Positions 34,175-43,511 of a DNA stretch of 64,000 bases are shown in pieces. The stretch is from Variovorax sp. RA8. Lineage in GTDB: Bacteria > Pseudomonadota > Gammaproteobacteria > Burkholderiales > Burkholderiaceae_C. The notes below the pieces were generated by a model. That model searched no databases, was not told the DNA's origin, and saw nothing but the letters and a program-made list of their open reading frames with translations. The stretch lies in the NCBI RefSeq assembly GCF_901827175.1, contig NZ_LR594662.1:868001-932000 (forward strand), given 5' to 3'. Positions within the stretch are counted from its first letter, which is position 1; every line of letters starts with the position of its first letter. The translations under genes and the position numbers were made by a program.

Positions 34175-35236
34175 ATGATCCTGGTTACCGGCGGCGCCGG
34201 ATTCATCGGCGCCAACTTCGTTCTCGATTGGCTCGCCCAGAGCGACGAGGCTGTGGTCAATCTCGACAAGCTCACCTACGCCGGCAACCTCGAGACCCTG
34301 GCCTCGCTCAACAACGACCCCAGGCACATTTTCGTGCAGGGCGACATCGGCGACAGCGCCCTGGTCGACTGCCTGCTCGCCGAGCACCGGCCGCGCGCAG
34401 TGCTCAACTTCGCAGCCGAGTCGCACGTGGACCGCTCGATCCACGGGCCTGAGGACTTCGTGCAGACCAACGTGCTGGGCACCTTCCGCCTGCTCGAATC
34501 CGTGCGCGGCTACTGGGGCTCCTTGCCGGCGGAGCAGAAAACGGCCTTTCGCTTCCTTCACGTCTCGACCGACGAGGTCTACGGCTCGCTCTCGTCCAGC
34601 GACCCGGCCTTCACCGAAGAGCACAAGTACGAGCCCAACAGCCCCTACTCGGCCAGCAAGGCCGCCAGCGACCACCTGGTGCGCGCCTGGCACCACACCT
34701 ACGGCCTGCCGGTGCTCACCACCAACTGCTCGAACAACTACGGCCCCTTCCATTTCCCCGAGAAGCTGATCCCGCTGATGATCGTCAACGCCCTCGCCGG
34801 CAAGCCGCTGCCCGTGTACGGCGACGGCATGCAGGTGCGCGACTGGCTTTACGTGAAGGACCATTGCAGCGCCATCCGCCGCGTGCTCGAGGCCGGCAAG
34901 CTGGGCGAGACCTACAACGTCGGCGGCTGGAACGAGAAGCCCAACATCGAGATCGTGCACACCGTGTGCGCACTGCTCGACGAACTGCGTCCGCGCGTCG
35001 ACGGCCGCGGCTACAAGGAGCAGATCACCTTCGTGACCGACCGCCCCGGCCACGACCGGCGCTATGCCATCGATGCGCGAAAGCTCGAACGCGAGCTGGG
35101 CTGGAAGCCGGCGGAGACCTTCGACAGCGGCATCCGCAAGACCGTCGAGTGGTACCTGGACAACGCCGCGTGGGTGCGCAACGTGCAAAGCGGCGCCTAC
35201 CGCGACTGGGTGAAGAAGCAGTACGAGGCCGCATGA
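34175..35236 (+). CDS. rfbB: dTDP-glucose 4,6-dehydratase
   Basis: The 353-aa SDR enzyme converts dTDP-glucose to dTDP-4-keto-6-deoxyglucose. The NAD motif TGGAGFIG is at residues 5-12, catalytic STDEVYG at about 131-137, and Tyr158-x3-Lys162 in YSASKAAS. It starts the rfbBDAC operon and overlaps rfbD by four bases. Its product is also the branch point for the WecE and FdtA/B-type enzymes further on. Confidence 0.96.
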   Translation: MILVTGGAGFIGANFVLDWLAQSDEAVVNLDKLTYAGNLETLASLNNDPRHIFVQGDIGDSALVDCLLAEHRPRAVLNFAAESHVDRSIHGPEDFVQTNVLGTFRLLESVRGYWGSLPAEQKTAFRFLHVSTDEVYGSLSSSDPAFTEEHKYEPNSPYSASKAASDHLVRAWHHTYGLPVLTTNCSNNYGPFHFPEKLIPLMIVNALAGKPLPVYGDGMQVRDWLYVKDHCSAIRRVLEAGKLGETYNVGGWNEKPNIEIVHTVCALLDELRPRVDGRGYKEQITFVTDRPGHDRRYAIDARKLERELGWKPAETFDSGIRKTVEWYLDNAAWVRNVQSGAYRDWVKKQYEAA

Positions 35237-36123
35237 AGGTATTGCTCCTCGGCAAGACGGGGCAGGTGGGCTGGGAGCTGCAGCGCAGCCTGGCGCCGCT
35301 CGGCGAACTGGTCGCGCTGGACTCCAGGAGCACCGAGCTCCATGCCGACTTTCGCGATCCCGGACGCGTGGCGCAGACGGTGCTCGCGCTGCGGCCCGAC
35401 GTGGTCGTCAACGCCGCCGCGCACACTGCGGTCGACAAGGCCGAGAGCGAGCCCGAGCTGGCGCGCCTGCTGAATGCCACCGCGCCCGGTGCCATTGCCC
35501 AGGCCGCGCAGCAGGTCGGCGCGCTGATGGTGCACTACTCCACCGACTACGTGTTCGACGGCAGCGGCGAGCGGCCCTGGCAGGAAGACGATGCCACCGC
35601 GCCGCTCAGCGTTTACGGGCGCACCAAGCTCGAAGGCGAGCAGTTGATTGCCGCCCATGGCCCGAAGCACCTGATCTTCCGCACCAGCTGGGTCTATGCC
35701 GCGCGCGGCGGCAACTTCGCCAAGACCATGCTCCGACTGGCCAAGGAGCGCGAGCGGCTGACCGTGATCGACGACCAGTTCGGCGCTCCGACCGGCGCCG
35801 AGCTGCTGGCCGACGTGACGGCCCATGCCATCCGCGACACGCTGCGCGATCCGGCGAAGGCCGGGCTGTATCACCTCGCGGCCGGCGGCGAGACCACCTG
35901 GCACGGCTATGCGCGCTTCGTGCTCGAGCAGGCCGAGGCGGCCGGCGTCGCGCTGAAGGCCGGGCCCGCCATGGTCGACGCCGTCCCGACCAGCGCCTTT
36001 CCCACCCCCGCCACGCGGCCGCACAATTCGCGCCTGGGTACCCTCAAGCTGCGGTCCACCTTCGGCCTCAGCCTGCCGTCCTGGCAGACCGGCGTCGCGC
36101 GCATGCTGCACGAGACGCTCTGA
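35233..36123 (+). CDS. rfbD: dTDP-4-dehydrorhamnose reductase
   Basis: The 296-aa reductase carries out the last step to dTDP-L-rhamnose with NAD(P)H. The nucleotide motif is GKTGQVG (7-13), STDYVFDG is the active-site strand, and the catalytic pair is Tyr128-Lys132 in YGRTKLEGE. The ATG overlaps the rfbB stop. Confidence 0.95.
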   Translation: MKVLLLGKTGQVGWELQRSLAPLGELVALDSRSTELHADFRDPGRVAQTVLALRPDVVVNAAAHTAVDKAESEPELARLLNATAPGAIAQAAQQVGALMVHYSTDYVFDGSGERPWQEDDATAPLSVYGRTKLEGEQLIAAHGPKHLIFRTSWVYAARGGNFAKTMLRLAKERERLTVIDDQFGAPTGAELLADVTAHAIRDTLRDPAKAGLYHLAAGGETTWHGYARFVLEQAEAAGVALKAGPAMVDAVPTSAFPTPATRPHNSRLGTLKLRSTFGLSLPSWQTGVARMLHETL

Positions 36124-36145
36124 CTCACCACCGGAAAACAATCCC

Positions 36146-37033
36146 ATGACGCAACGCAAAGGCATCATCCTGGCCGGCGGCTCCGGCACACGCCTGCATC
36201 CGGCCACGCTGGCGATCAGCAAGCAGCTGCTGCCGGTCTACGACAAGCCGATGATCTACTACCCCCTCAGCACCCTGATGCTGGGCGGCATGCGCGACAT
36301 CCTGGTCATCAGCACGCCGCAGGACACGCCGCGCTTCCAGCAACTGCTGGGTGATGGGAGCCAGTGGGGCATCAACCTGCAGTACGCCGTGCAGCCCAGC
36401 CCCGACGGGCTGGCGCAGGCCTTCATCATTGGCGACAAATTCGTGGGAAATTCGCCGAGCGCGCTGGTGCTGGGGGACAACATCTTCTACGGGCACGACT
36501 TCTTCCACCTGCTCTCCGATGCCGACGAGAAGGAGAACGGCGCAACGGTGTTCGCCTATCACGTGCACGACCCGGAGCGCTATGGCGTGGTTGCCTTCGA
36601 TGCGAACGGCAAGGCCAGCAGCATCGAGGAGAAGCCGGCCAAGCCCAGGAGCAGCTATGCGGTGACGGGGCTGTATTTCTACGACAACCAGGTGGTCGAC
36701 ATCGCCAAGGCCGTGAAGCCCAGCGCGCGCGGCGAGCTGGAGATCACCGCCGTCAACCAGGCCTACCTGGAGCGCGGCCAGCTCAACGTGCAGATCATGC
36801 AGCGGGGCTATGCCTGGCTGGACACCGGCACCCACGAGAGCCTGCTGGAGGCCGGGCAGTTCATCGCGACGCTGGAGCACCGGCAGGGGCTCAAGATTGC
36901 CTGTCCGGAAGAGGTGGCGTGGCGCAATGGGTTCATCAGCACCGAGCAATTGGCGAAGCTGGCTGGGCCACTGGAAAAGAGCGGGTATGGAAAGTACCTC
37001 AATCATTTGCTTGGCGAAGGGGTTCGCTCATGA
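36146..37033 (+). CDS. rfbA: Glucose-1-phosphate thymidylyltransferase
   Basis: The 295-aa enzyme makes dTDP-glucose from dTTP and glucose 1-phosphate. The N-terminal nucleotide site [14 protein letters not shown] and the segment [18 protein letters not shown] are diagnostic, as are GDNIFYG and TGLYFYDN. It lies 22 bases after rfbD and overlaps rfbC. Confidence 0.96.
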   Translation: MTQRKGIILAGGSGTRLHPATLAISKQLLPVYDKPMIYYPLSTLMLGGMRDILVISTPQDTPRFQQLLGDGSQWGINLQYAVQPSPDGLAQAFIIGDKFVGNSPSALVLGDNIFYGHDFFHLLSDADEKENGATVFAYHVHDPERYGVVAFDANGKASSIEEKPAKPRSSYAVTGLYFYDNQVVDIAKAVKPSARGELEITAVNQAYLERGQLNVQIMQRGYAWLDTGTHESLLEAGQFIATLEHRQGLKIACPEEVAWRNGFISTEQLAKLAGPLEKSGYGKYLNHLLGEGVRS

Positions 37034-37578
37034 AGGTCACGCCTACAACAATTGCAGACGTCCTGATCATTGAGCCCAAGGTCTTCGGCGATGCGAGAGG
37101 ATTCTTCCTGGAGAGCTTTAATCAAAAGGCTTTCGACGAAGCGATTGGTGAGCACGTCGAATTTGTCCAGGACAATCATTCGCGCTCCGTCAAGGGCGTT
37201 CTTCGTGGGTTGCACTATCAGATCGAACAGCCTCAGGGCAAGCTCGTCCGCGCGGCTCGTGGAGCGGTGTTCGATGTCGCAGTGGACCTCAGAAAGTCAT
37301 CGCGCACCTTCGGCCAATGGGTTGGCGTGGAACTGAGCGAGGACAACCACAAGCAAATGTGGGTGCCCGCAGGCTTTGCACACGCCTTTCTCGTGCTAAG
37401 CGAGTCAGCGGACTTCATGTACAAGACGACCGACTACTACGCGCCGGCCCATGAGCGCGCGATCGCCTGGAACGATCCGGAGTTGGATATCCGCTGGCCT
37501 GATGTCGGCGGACCCCCGAAACTGTCGGCCAAGGATTCCGCGGCGACGGCATTCCGAATGGCAGAGGTGTTCGTCTGA
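37030..37578 (+). CDS. rfbC: dTDP-4-dehydrorhamnose 3,5-epimerase
   Basis: The 182-aa cupin epimerase has the family segments [13 protein letters not shown], the catalytic His62 in [21 protein letters not shown], and YKTTDYYAP. It completes the L-rhamnose pathway. Overlap with rfbA is four bases. Base composition drops slightly from here into the following glycan genes. Confidence 0.95.
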   Translation: MKVTPTTIADVLIIEPKVFGDARGFFLESFNQKAFDEAIGEHVEFVQDNHSRSVKGVLRGLHYQIEQPQGKLVRAARGAVFDVAVDLRKSSRTFGQWVGVELSEDNHKQMWVPAGFAHAFLVLSESADFMYKTTDYYAPAHERAIAWNDPELDIRWPDVGGPPKLSAKDSAATAFRMAEVFV

Positions 37579-37594
37579 CGGCCACCCGTCGCAT

Positions 37595-37613
37595 GCACGG
37601 CCTGGCGCCGTGC
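37595..37613 (+). terminator. Hairpin after rfbC
   Basis: GCACGGC / GCCGTGC form a perfect 7-bp stem with a 5-base loop, 17 bases after the rfbC stop. There is no long T-tract, so it may attenuate rather than stop transcription into the next genes. Confidence 0.4.
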
Positions 37614-37648
37614 GCGGTGCCTTGAGAACTTTGAGTGAGAGAGACGAA

Positions 37649-38338
37649 TTGAAGAAGATTGCCATCGTTCAGTCGAACTACATCCCTTGGAAGGGCTATT
37701 TCGACCTCATCGGCGCAGTCGACGAGTTCATTCTTTACGACGAAATGCAGTACACCAAGCGGGATTGGCGCAACCGGAACCAGATCAAAACCCCGCAAGG
37801 GCTTCAGTGGTTGACGGTCCCGGTTCGCGTGAAGGGGAAGTACGAGCAAAAGATCAGGGATACGGAAATCGATGGACAGGGTTGGGGTGCCACGCACTGG
37901 AAATCGCTGGCCCAGAACTATGCGCGTGCCGCGCACTTTGAGGAGATTGCCGAATGGATCGAACCGTTGTATGGGCAGACGTATTCGCACCTGTCCGATT
38001 TGAACAGGCGGTTTATCGAGACGATCTGCCAGTACTTGGAGATCGGCACGACCATCAGTGATTCGGCGCAGTATTCCCTGGTCGGGGACAAGACCGAGCG
38101 TCTGGCAGACCTGTGCGTGCAGGCCGGTGCCACCGAATACATCTCCGGCCCGTCGGCCAAGAGCTACGTGGACGAGGAAGTCTTCCGCGAGCGAGGCGTT
38201 GCGCTCGCCTGGTTCGACTATGCAGGCTATCCGGAGTATCCGCAGTTGTGGGGCGAATTCGTCCATGGCGTGACTGTCCTCGATCTCCTGTTCAACTGCG
38301 GCAAGGATGCGCGGCGCTACATGAGGTCTGCAGCGTGA
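37649..38338 (+). CDS. WbqC-family protein
   Basis: The 229-aa protein matches the WbqC-like family found in O-antigen and lipopolysaccharide loci: [45 protein letters not shown], and the C-terminal [31 protein letters not shown]. The family's biochemical role is not settled. The TTG start was chosen because the family begins at this point; an upstream in-frame extension overlaps rfbC. It heads a run of overlapping glycan genes. Confidence 0.85.
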   Translation: MKKIAIVQSNYIPWKGYFDLIGAVDEFILYDEMQYTKRDWRNRNQIKTPQGLQWLTVPVRVKGKYEQKIRDTEIDGQGWGATHWKSLAQNYARAAHFEEIAEWIEPLYGQTYSHLSDLNRRFIETICQYLEIGTTISDSAQYSLVGDKTERLADLCVQAGATEYISGPSAKSYVDEEVFRERGVALAWFDYAGYPEYPQLWGEFVHGVTVLDLLFNCGKDARRYMRSAA

Positions 38339-39273
38339 AGCTCTCGATCGTTGCGACGCTGTACCAATCGGCGCCTTACATCGCCGAATTCCATCGGCGC
38401 GCCACTGAGGCAGCCCGGCAACTGGTGGGCGAGGCGTTCGAGATCGTCCTCGTCAACGACGGTTCCCCGGACGACAGTCTTGCGAGAGCCGTCGCGCTCA
38501 CGGAGGTCGACCCGCATGTCGTCGTGGTCGATCTCTCGCGCAACTTCGGACACCACAAGGCCATGATGACCGGCCTCGCGGCCGCCAGGGGCCAGTACAT
38601 CTTTCTGATCGACAGTGATCTGGAAGAAGAGCCGGAATGGCTGATCCCCTTCGCTGCCCAAATGGAGGCGGCGTCGTGCGACGTGGTCTATGGCGCCCAG
38701 TCCAGCCGCCGCGGCGGCTTCTTCGAGCAGGTGAGCGGCGCCGTGTTCTATCGGGCCTTTCGTCTGCTGACCGGCGTCGCGCAGCCCAACAACATCGTGA
38801 CGGCCCGGCTGATGTCGCGAAGGTACGTCGACGGGCTCCTGCGGCACGAAGAGCGAGAGCTCAACATCGGTGGGCTTTGGGTGACGACCGGCTTCAAGCA
38901 GGTGCAACTCACGGTCCAGAAGCATGCGACGAGTCCGACGACCTACTCGCTGTCGCGCAAGCTCAGTCATCTGGTCAATGCAGTGACTTCGTTCAGCAGC
39001 CTGCCCTTGGTGTTCACGTTCTATTCGGGGTTGCTGATCTCGATGACGGCCGTGTTCTACATCCTGTATCTCGGGGGGCGGTACTTCTCCTCGTCGGCAC
39101 CGCCGGACGGCTATACATCGATCATCGCGTCGATCTGGCTCTTTTCTGGGCTCATCATCTTCTTCATCGGTGTGCAGGGCATCTACATTGCCAAGATATT
39201 CTCGGAGGTGAAGCAGCGGCCGTACACCATCGTGCGACAGGTGTACGGCCGGGAACAGGAGGGCCATCCTTGA
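38335..39273 (+). CDS. GT2 family glycosyltransferase with two C-terminal helices (ArnC/GtrB-like)
   Basis: The 312-aa enzyme has the GT-A core ([55 protein letters not shown]) and two membrane helices near the end ([40 protein letters not shown]). It should load a sugar on undecaprenyl phosphate. The GTG start overlaps the WbqC stop (GTGA). Confidence 0.88.
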   Translation: MKLSIVATLYQSAPYIAEFHRRATEAARQLVGEAFEIVLVNDGSPDDSLARAVALTEVDPHVVVVDLSRNFGHHKAMMTGLAAARGQYIFLIDSDLEEEPEWLIPFAAQMEAASCDVVYGAQSSRRGGFFEQVSGAVFYRAFRLLTGVAQPNNIVTARLMSRRYVDGLLRHEERELNIGGLWVTTGFKQVQLTVQKHATSPTTYSLSRKLSHLVNAVTSFSSLPLVFTFYSGLLISMTAVFYILYLGGRYFSSSAPPDGYTSIIASIWLFSGLIIFFIGVQGIYIAKIFSEVKQRPYTIVRQVYGREQEGHP

Positions 39274-40100
39274 ACCAGGAAGCGCGCGAGATTCCATCGG
39301 CTTGCTACGGTGTTCTGGAGCGGGTGGCGGCGGAAGGGCCGCTCGCGGAAGCGGCGGAGCAGGTGCGCATCCTCGGATACGCCACGATCGATTCGGGCTA
39401 TAAGCAGGCCGAGCTCCAGGTCCTCTCCCAAGCCTTTGATGAGATCCGGGAGGCCTACATCGCTCGCCACGGCCAAGCCTATCTCGAGAGCCTCGACGAA
39501 CTGAACAATATTCGCCTGATGCTGGCCTACGGCGACGGCGCCTTCCTGCGGCTGGCATTGAACGAACACGTACTGAAAACCGTCGCCATGCTGATCAGCG
39601 GAAAGTTCGTACTGAATCAGCAGAACGGCGTGATCAACCCGCCCCTGGAGACATACAACCAGGGCGCCTGGCACCGGGACTTGCCGTACCAGCACTTCGT
39701 GTCAACCACGCCCCTGGCCATCAACGCCCTGTTCTGCATGGACGATTTCACGGCCGACAATGGCGCGACCTTCGTGCTGCCTGCGTCGCACAGGAACGGG
39801 CCCTTTCCGTCGCCGGGCCACGTTCGCAAGAATGCCGTGCAGGTCGAAGCCAGGGCGGGCCAGTTCATCCTTCTCGATTGCATGGCCTTCCATTCGGGCG
39901 GCTACAACCGCAGCAGCCGGGCACGCCGCGCCGTGAACCACGTCTACACCATTCCTTACTTCAAGCAGCAGATCAAGATCGCGGGCGTCCTCGATGGCGA
40001 CCTTTTGCCGCCGCACGCGCGGGAGATCCTGGGCTTTGATTTTCAGGAGCCGCTCTCAGTGGACGGCTATCTCGAGTCGCGCAGGAAGCCAGGCGCTTGA
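39270..40100 (+). CDS. Phytanoyl-CoA dioxygenase (PhyH) family protein
   Basis: The 276-aa protein has an iron/2-oxoglutarate site of the PhyH type: His135-x-Asp137 in AWHRDLPYQH, distal His208 in CMAFHSGGYN, and the 2-oxoglutarate Arg in SSRARR. Family members hydroxylate small molecules or sugars. Placed between a glycosyltransferase and methyltransferases, it may oxidise a sugar or acyl decoration. The TTG start overlaps the GT2 stop (TTGA). Confidence 0.83.
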   Translation: MNQEAREIPSACYGVLERVAAEGPLAEAAEQVRILGYATIDSGYKQAELQVLSQAFDEIREAYIARHGQAYLESLDELNNIRLMLAYGDGAFLRLALNEHVLKTVAMLISGKFVLNQQNGVINPPLETYNQGAWHRDLPYQHFVSTTPLAINALFCMDDFTADNGATFVLPASHRNGPFPSPGHVRKNAVQVEARAGQFILLDCMAFHSGGYNRSSRARRAVNHVYTIPYFKQQIKIAGVLDGDLLPPHAREILGFDFQEPLSVDGYLESRRKPGA

Positions 40101-40927
40101 ACGATCGCGAGAGGCCCGTTCCTGACATCGAAGGTCGCAGCATGGCGGTATTGCCACCCGGAACCATTCTTCAACTGATGTACCTCGACGAGAGGCTGCG
40201 GCGGCTTCCGCCCGGCCGCTTCATCGAGATCGGACCCGGCAGCGGCGAGATCACGCAGGTGCTCCTGCGTCGCGGCTGGACCGGGTGTTCCTACGACCTG
40301 GAGCCCAGGACGATCCGCAGACTGCAGGAGCGCTTCGCTGCCGAGGTTTCCGAACATCGATTCTCGGCGGTCAACCAGGACTTCCTTTCGACCGATGAGG
40401 AGAGCAAGGCGGACCTCGTCATCTCGTGCATGGTGATGGAGCACCTGGAAGATCCGATGCAGTCCCAGTTCCTGCGGGTGGCCGAGCGAGTCTTGAAGCC
40501 GTCGGGGCTGATGATCGGCCTTGTCCCCGGATCGCCCGCGCATTGGGGCATCGAGGATGACATCGCCGGGCACTGCAGGCGATACACGAGGTCGAGCATC
40601 GAGGCCTTGGCCGCTGCCAACCAGTGGAGCTTGCAGCACCTCGCAGGACTGACTTTTCCTGTCTCGAACCTCCTGCTGCCGATCTCGAACTTCCTGGTGA
40701 AGCGAAGCGAGAGTTCCAAACTCGGCATGTCGCAACTGGAGCGTACGAAGGAATCGGGCCGCCGCCAGGTCAAGTTCAAGACGCACTTTCCATCCGTACT
40801 CGGCATGGTTCTCAATCGGAGCACCATGTTGCCTGCCCACCTGATTCAGAAACGCTTCTCGCGGTCCGAGAAAGCCCTGGTCCTGTACTTCGAGGCCAAA
40901 CCCCGATCTGGAGCGCGAAATGGTTGA
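40097..40927 (+). CDS. SAM-dependent methyltransferase (class I)
   Basis: The 276-aa enzyme has motif I FIEIGPGSGEI (about 42-52), then YDLEPRTIRRLQ, and the post-motif MVMEHLEDPMQSQFLRVAERVLKPSGLMIG, as in UbiE/Methyltransf_11-type enzymes. The TTG start overlaps the dioxygenase stop. The acceptor is unknown; sugar or lipid modification is inferred from context. The later residues are basic and may bind a partner. Confidence 0.83.
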   Translation: MNDRERPVPDIEGRSMAVLPPGTILQLMYLDERLRRLPPGRFIEIGPGSGEITQVLLRRGWTGCSYDLEPRTIRRLQERFAAEVSEHRFSAVNQDFLSTDEESKADLVISCMVMEHLEDPMQSQFLRVAERVLKPSGLMIGLVPGSPAHWGIEDDIAGHCRRYTRSSIEALAAANQWSLQHLAGLTFPVSNLLLPISNFLVKRSESSKLGMSQLERTKESGRRQVKFKTHFPSVLGMVLNRSTMLPAHLIQKRFSRSEKALVLYFEAKPRSGARNG

Positions 40928-41558
40928 AGAAGGCAATCAGAATCTCTTGGCGGACGTGGCCGCCTACTACTCGGGCAAGCTGGCCGAGCATGGTCTGAGC
41001 CCACGAGGCGTCGACTGGAACGGGGAGGAAAGCCAGATCCTGCGTTTCCGTCAGCTTTGCAGAATCATCGACCGGCCCGGGGAGGTGTCCGTCAACGACC
41101 TGGGCTGTGGCTATGGTGCCCTGTTCGATCTTCTGGCGGCGGATCGCCCGGAGATCAGTTATCTGGGCGTCGACGTCTCTGCCAGCATGATCGATGCGGC
41201 ACGCGAGCGACTGAAGGACCATTCCAATGCGCGCTTCATCCAGGCGAGCGTTCCGGACGTCATCGGGGACTATGGGGTGGCGAGCGGGATCTTCAATGTC
41301 CGGATGGAGCGTACGGATGCGGAGTGGCAGTCGTACCTGGAGGCGACCTTGGACCAGCTCGACCGGACAAGCCGGCTCGGCTTCGCGTTCAACTGCTTGA
41401 CCTCGTACTCCGACGCCGATCGCATGCGGCCAGACCTGTATTACGCGGATCCTTGCCGTCTTTTCGACCTGTGCAAGCGCCGCTACGCAAAGAACGTGGC
41501 CCTGCTGCATGACTACGGGCTGTACGAATTCACCATTCTTGTCAGGAAGCAGGTATGA
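40920..41558 (+). CDS. SAM-dependent methyltransferase (class I), second
   Basis: The 212-aa enzyme has motif I VNDLGCGYGALFDLL (58-72) and GVDVSASMIDAARERL, typical of class-I SAM enzymes. It overlaps the previous methyltransferase by eight bases. The second half (RPDLYYADPCRLFDLCKRRYAKNV) is not one I recognise. The substrate is not known. Confidence 0.83.
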   Translation: MVEEGNQNLLADVAAYYSGKLAEHGLSPRGVDWNGEESQILRFRQLCRIIDRPGEVSVNDLGCGYGALFDLLAADRPEISYLGVDVSASMIDAARERLKDHSNARFIQASVPDVIGDYGVASGIFNVRMERTDAEWQSYLEATLDQLDRTSRLGFAFNCLTSYSDADRMRPDLYYADPCRLFDLCKRRYAKNVALLHDYGLYEFTILVRKQV

Positions 41559-42220
41559 CCAAGCGTCTTGTCATCTTCGGAACCGGCGACATTGCCCAGT
41601 TGGCCCATTACTACTTCAGTTCGGATTCCGATTTCGAGGTCGCGGGCTTCACGGTGGATGCGGCCTTCGTGACTGCGCCGACCTTCTGCGGACTGCCGGT
41701 GATCCCCTTTGAGGACGTCCTCGACCGCTATTCCCCGGCTGATTTCGAGATGTTCGTGGCGCTCAGCTACTCCCGCTTGAACGCGGTCCGCAAGGAGAAG
41801 TACCTGGCCGCCAAGGCAAAAGGCTATCGCCTTGCAAGCTTCATCAGCCCGGCGGCGACCGTGCGCAACGATGGGCAGATCGGGGAGAACTGTTTCATCT
41901 TCGAGGACAACACGATCCAGCCCTTCGTGCGGATCGGCAACAACGTGACGCTTTGGAGCGGGAATCACATCGGGCATCACTCGACGATCAAGGACCATTG
42001 CTTCCTCGCCTCCCATGTGGTTGTCTCGGGCGGCGTCGAGATCGGGGAGCAATGCTTCGTAGGTGTGAACGCGACGCTGCGGGATCACATCAAGGTCGGC
42101 GAGCGGTGCGTGATCGGCGCCGGCGCGCTGCTGCTGGCCGATGCCGAAGCCGAAGGGGTCTACATCGGTCCGGCCACAGAGCGATCACGCGTGCCGAGCA
42201 CCCGCTTGAGAGGCATATGA
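41555..42220 (+). CDS. PglD/NeuD-like sugar acyltransferase (left-handed beta-helix)
   Basis: The 221-aa protein has an N-terminal Rossmann-like part (RLVIFGTGDIAQLAHYYF) and a hexapeptide-repeat C-terminus from about residue 95 (IGENCFIFEDNTIQPFVRIG, IGEQCFVGVNATLRDHIKVG). His138, His141 and His142 in NHIGHHSTI are candidate bases. PglD, PerB and NeuD relatives acetylate amino sugars, so it may N-acylate the WecE product. The start overlaps the methyltransferase stop. Confidence 0.85.
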   Translation: MTKRLVIFGTGDIAQLAHYYFSSDSDFEVAGFTVDAAFVTAPTFCGLPVIPFEDVLDRYSPADFEMFVALSYSRLNAVRKEKYLAAKAKGYRLASFISPAATVRNDGQIGENCFIFEDNTIQPFVRIGNNVTLWSGNHIGHHSTIKDHCFLASHVVVSGGVEIGEQCFVGVNATLRDHIKVGERCVIGAGALLLADAEAEGVYIGPATERSRVPSTRLRGI

Positions 42221-43137
42221 CGATTGCTTGGAAGAAGCTGGGCTGTCTCTACTGCCCTGGCGGAGACCGCCATCCCAAGCTCCTGACGCATGCGGCCAAC
42301 CCGTTGGCGGTGCCACTGGCCGGGGATATCTACCGCGTGTTCTACAGTGGCCGCGATGATCGGCAGCGCTCATCGGTTGGTGCGGTCGACATCGACATCG
42401 TGAAGCGGCGGGTGCTCCACGAGCACTTTACACCGCTGTTCGAGCATGGCCCCGCCGGCAGCTTCTACGCAGACGGCGTGAGCATCGGGAACTGCTATCA
42501 GACGAGCTCCGGGCGCTACATCCTCTTCATGGGCTGGCAGAACCCGCCCGACGCGCACTGGCGCGGCGAGATCGGGCGCCTGGCCGTCGACCGCGATCTG
42601 CGGCTCGCATTGGACGGAGAAAGCGCGTTCATGTCGCTGGATGTGGTTGATCCGGTCAGCCTTTCCTATCCGTGGGTCATCAACGACGGGCCAGGCGACC
42701 GATGCCGCATGTGGTACGGCTCGACGCTCACATGGGACGGCGGAAATGGCGAGATGGTCCACGTCATCCGCCATGCCTCGTCCGAGGATGGCAACCATTG
42801 GCGTCGGGACGGCGTCGCCGTGCCCTACGCGTTAGACAAGGCTCAGGCCTTCTCGCGCCCTACGGTCGTGAAGGATGCAAAGGGCTATCACATGTGGTTC
42901 TCGTATCGCAGCGGCACGGGCCAGACCTATCGAATCGGCTATGCGTCGAGCGAAAACGGATCCGACTGGATGCTCCGGCTGGACGATGCGGGCATCGACG
43001 TCTCGGAGGAGGGATGGGATGCCGAGATGATCGAGTATCCCTTCGTGTTCGAACATCGGGGCTCGAGATACATGCTTTACAACGGCAACGGCTACGGGAA
43101 GAGCGGTTTCGGGCTTGCCGTGCAGGACGGCTCATGA
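42217..43137 (+). CDS. Beta-propeller protein related to GH43/GH130-type glycosidases
   Basis: The 306-aa protein has repeated blade-like segments (DIYRVFYSGRDD, RYILFMGWQNPPDAHW, CRMWYGSTLTWDGGN, YHMWFSYRSGTGQTYRIGY, RYMLYNGNGYGKSGFG) like five-bladed GH43/GH32/GH130 propellers. There is no signal peptide, so it is cytoplasmic. It may be a phosphorylase, a transglycosidase or a non-catalytic sugar-binding protein. The ATG overlaps the acyltransferase stop, which fixes the start. Confidence 0.72.
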   Translation: MTIAWKKLGCLYCPGGDRHPKLLTHAANPLAVPLAGDIYRVFYSGRDDRQRSSVGAVDIDIVKRRVLHEHFTPLFEHGPAGSFYADGVSIGNCYQTSSGRYILFMGWQNPPDAHWRGEIGRLAVDRDLRLALDGESAFMSLDVVDPVSLSYPWVINDGPGDRCRMWYGSTLTWDGGNGEMVHVIRHASSEDGNHWRRDGVAVPYALDKAQAFSRPTVVKDAKGYHMWFSYRSGTGQTYRIGYASSENGSDWMLRLDDAGIDVSEEGWDAEMIEYPFVFEHRGSRYMLYNGNGYGKSGFGLAVQDGS

Positions 43138-43511
43138 TTGCGCGGCTCACCGATTACATCTATATCGCAGCGACCATCGGCTTCACTGTCTACGGTCAGC
43201 TCGTCCTCAAGTGGCGCGTCGGATTTCACGGCCACCTGCCTGCGGAGTTCGCAGACAAGATCCGCTACATCTTCGGTGTGCTGATCGATCCCTGGATCGT
43301 TTCCGGGTTGGCGGCGGCCTTTCTTGCATCGCTGACATGGATTGCGGCTATGACCAAGTTCCAGCTCAGCCATGCCTATCCCTTCATGAGCCTGAACTTC
43401 GTGATCGTCCTGGTCCTCAGCGCCTGGCTACTGAATGAGCCGATCACGCTTGCGAAGGTGTTTGGCGTCGCGATGATCGTGATCGGTACGGTGGCGATTG
43501 CGCGTGGTTGA
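43134..43511 (+). CDS. Small EamA/ArnE-like membrane transporter
   Basis: The 125-aa protein has four hydrophobic helices (YIYIAATIGFTVYGQLVLKW, IVSGLAAAFLASLTWIAAM, AYPFMSLNFVIVLVLSAWLL, VFGVAMIVIGTVAIA) in a half-size drug/metabolite transporter fold. The pattern LSHAYPFMSLNFV...EPI is that of ArnE/ArnF and related undecaprenyl-phosphate-sugar flippase subunits. It overlaps both neighbours and probably flips the lipid-linked sugar made by the GT2. Confidence 0.82.
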   Translation: MIARLTDYIYIAATIGFTVYGQLVLKWRVGFHGHLPAEFADKIRYIFGVLIDPWIVSGLAAAFLASLTWIAAMTKFQLSHAYPFMSLNFVIVLVLSAWLLNEPITLAKVFGVAMIVIGTVAIARG

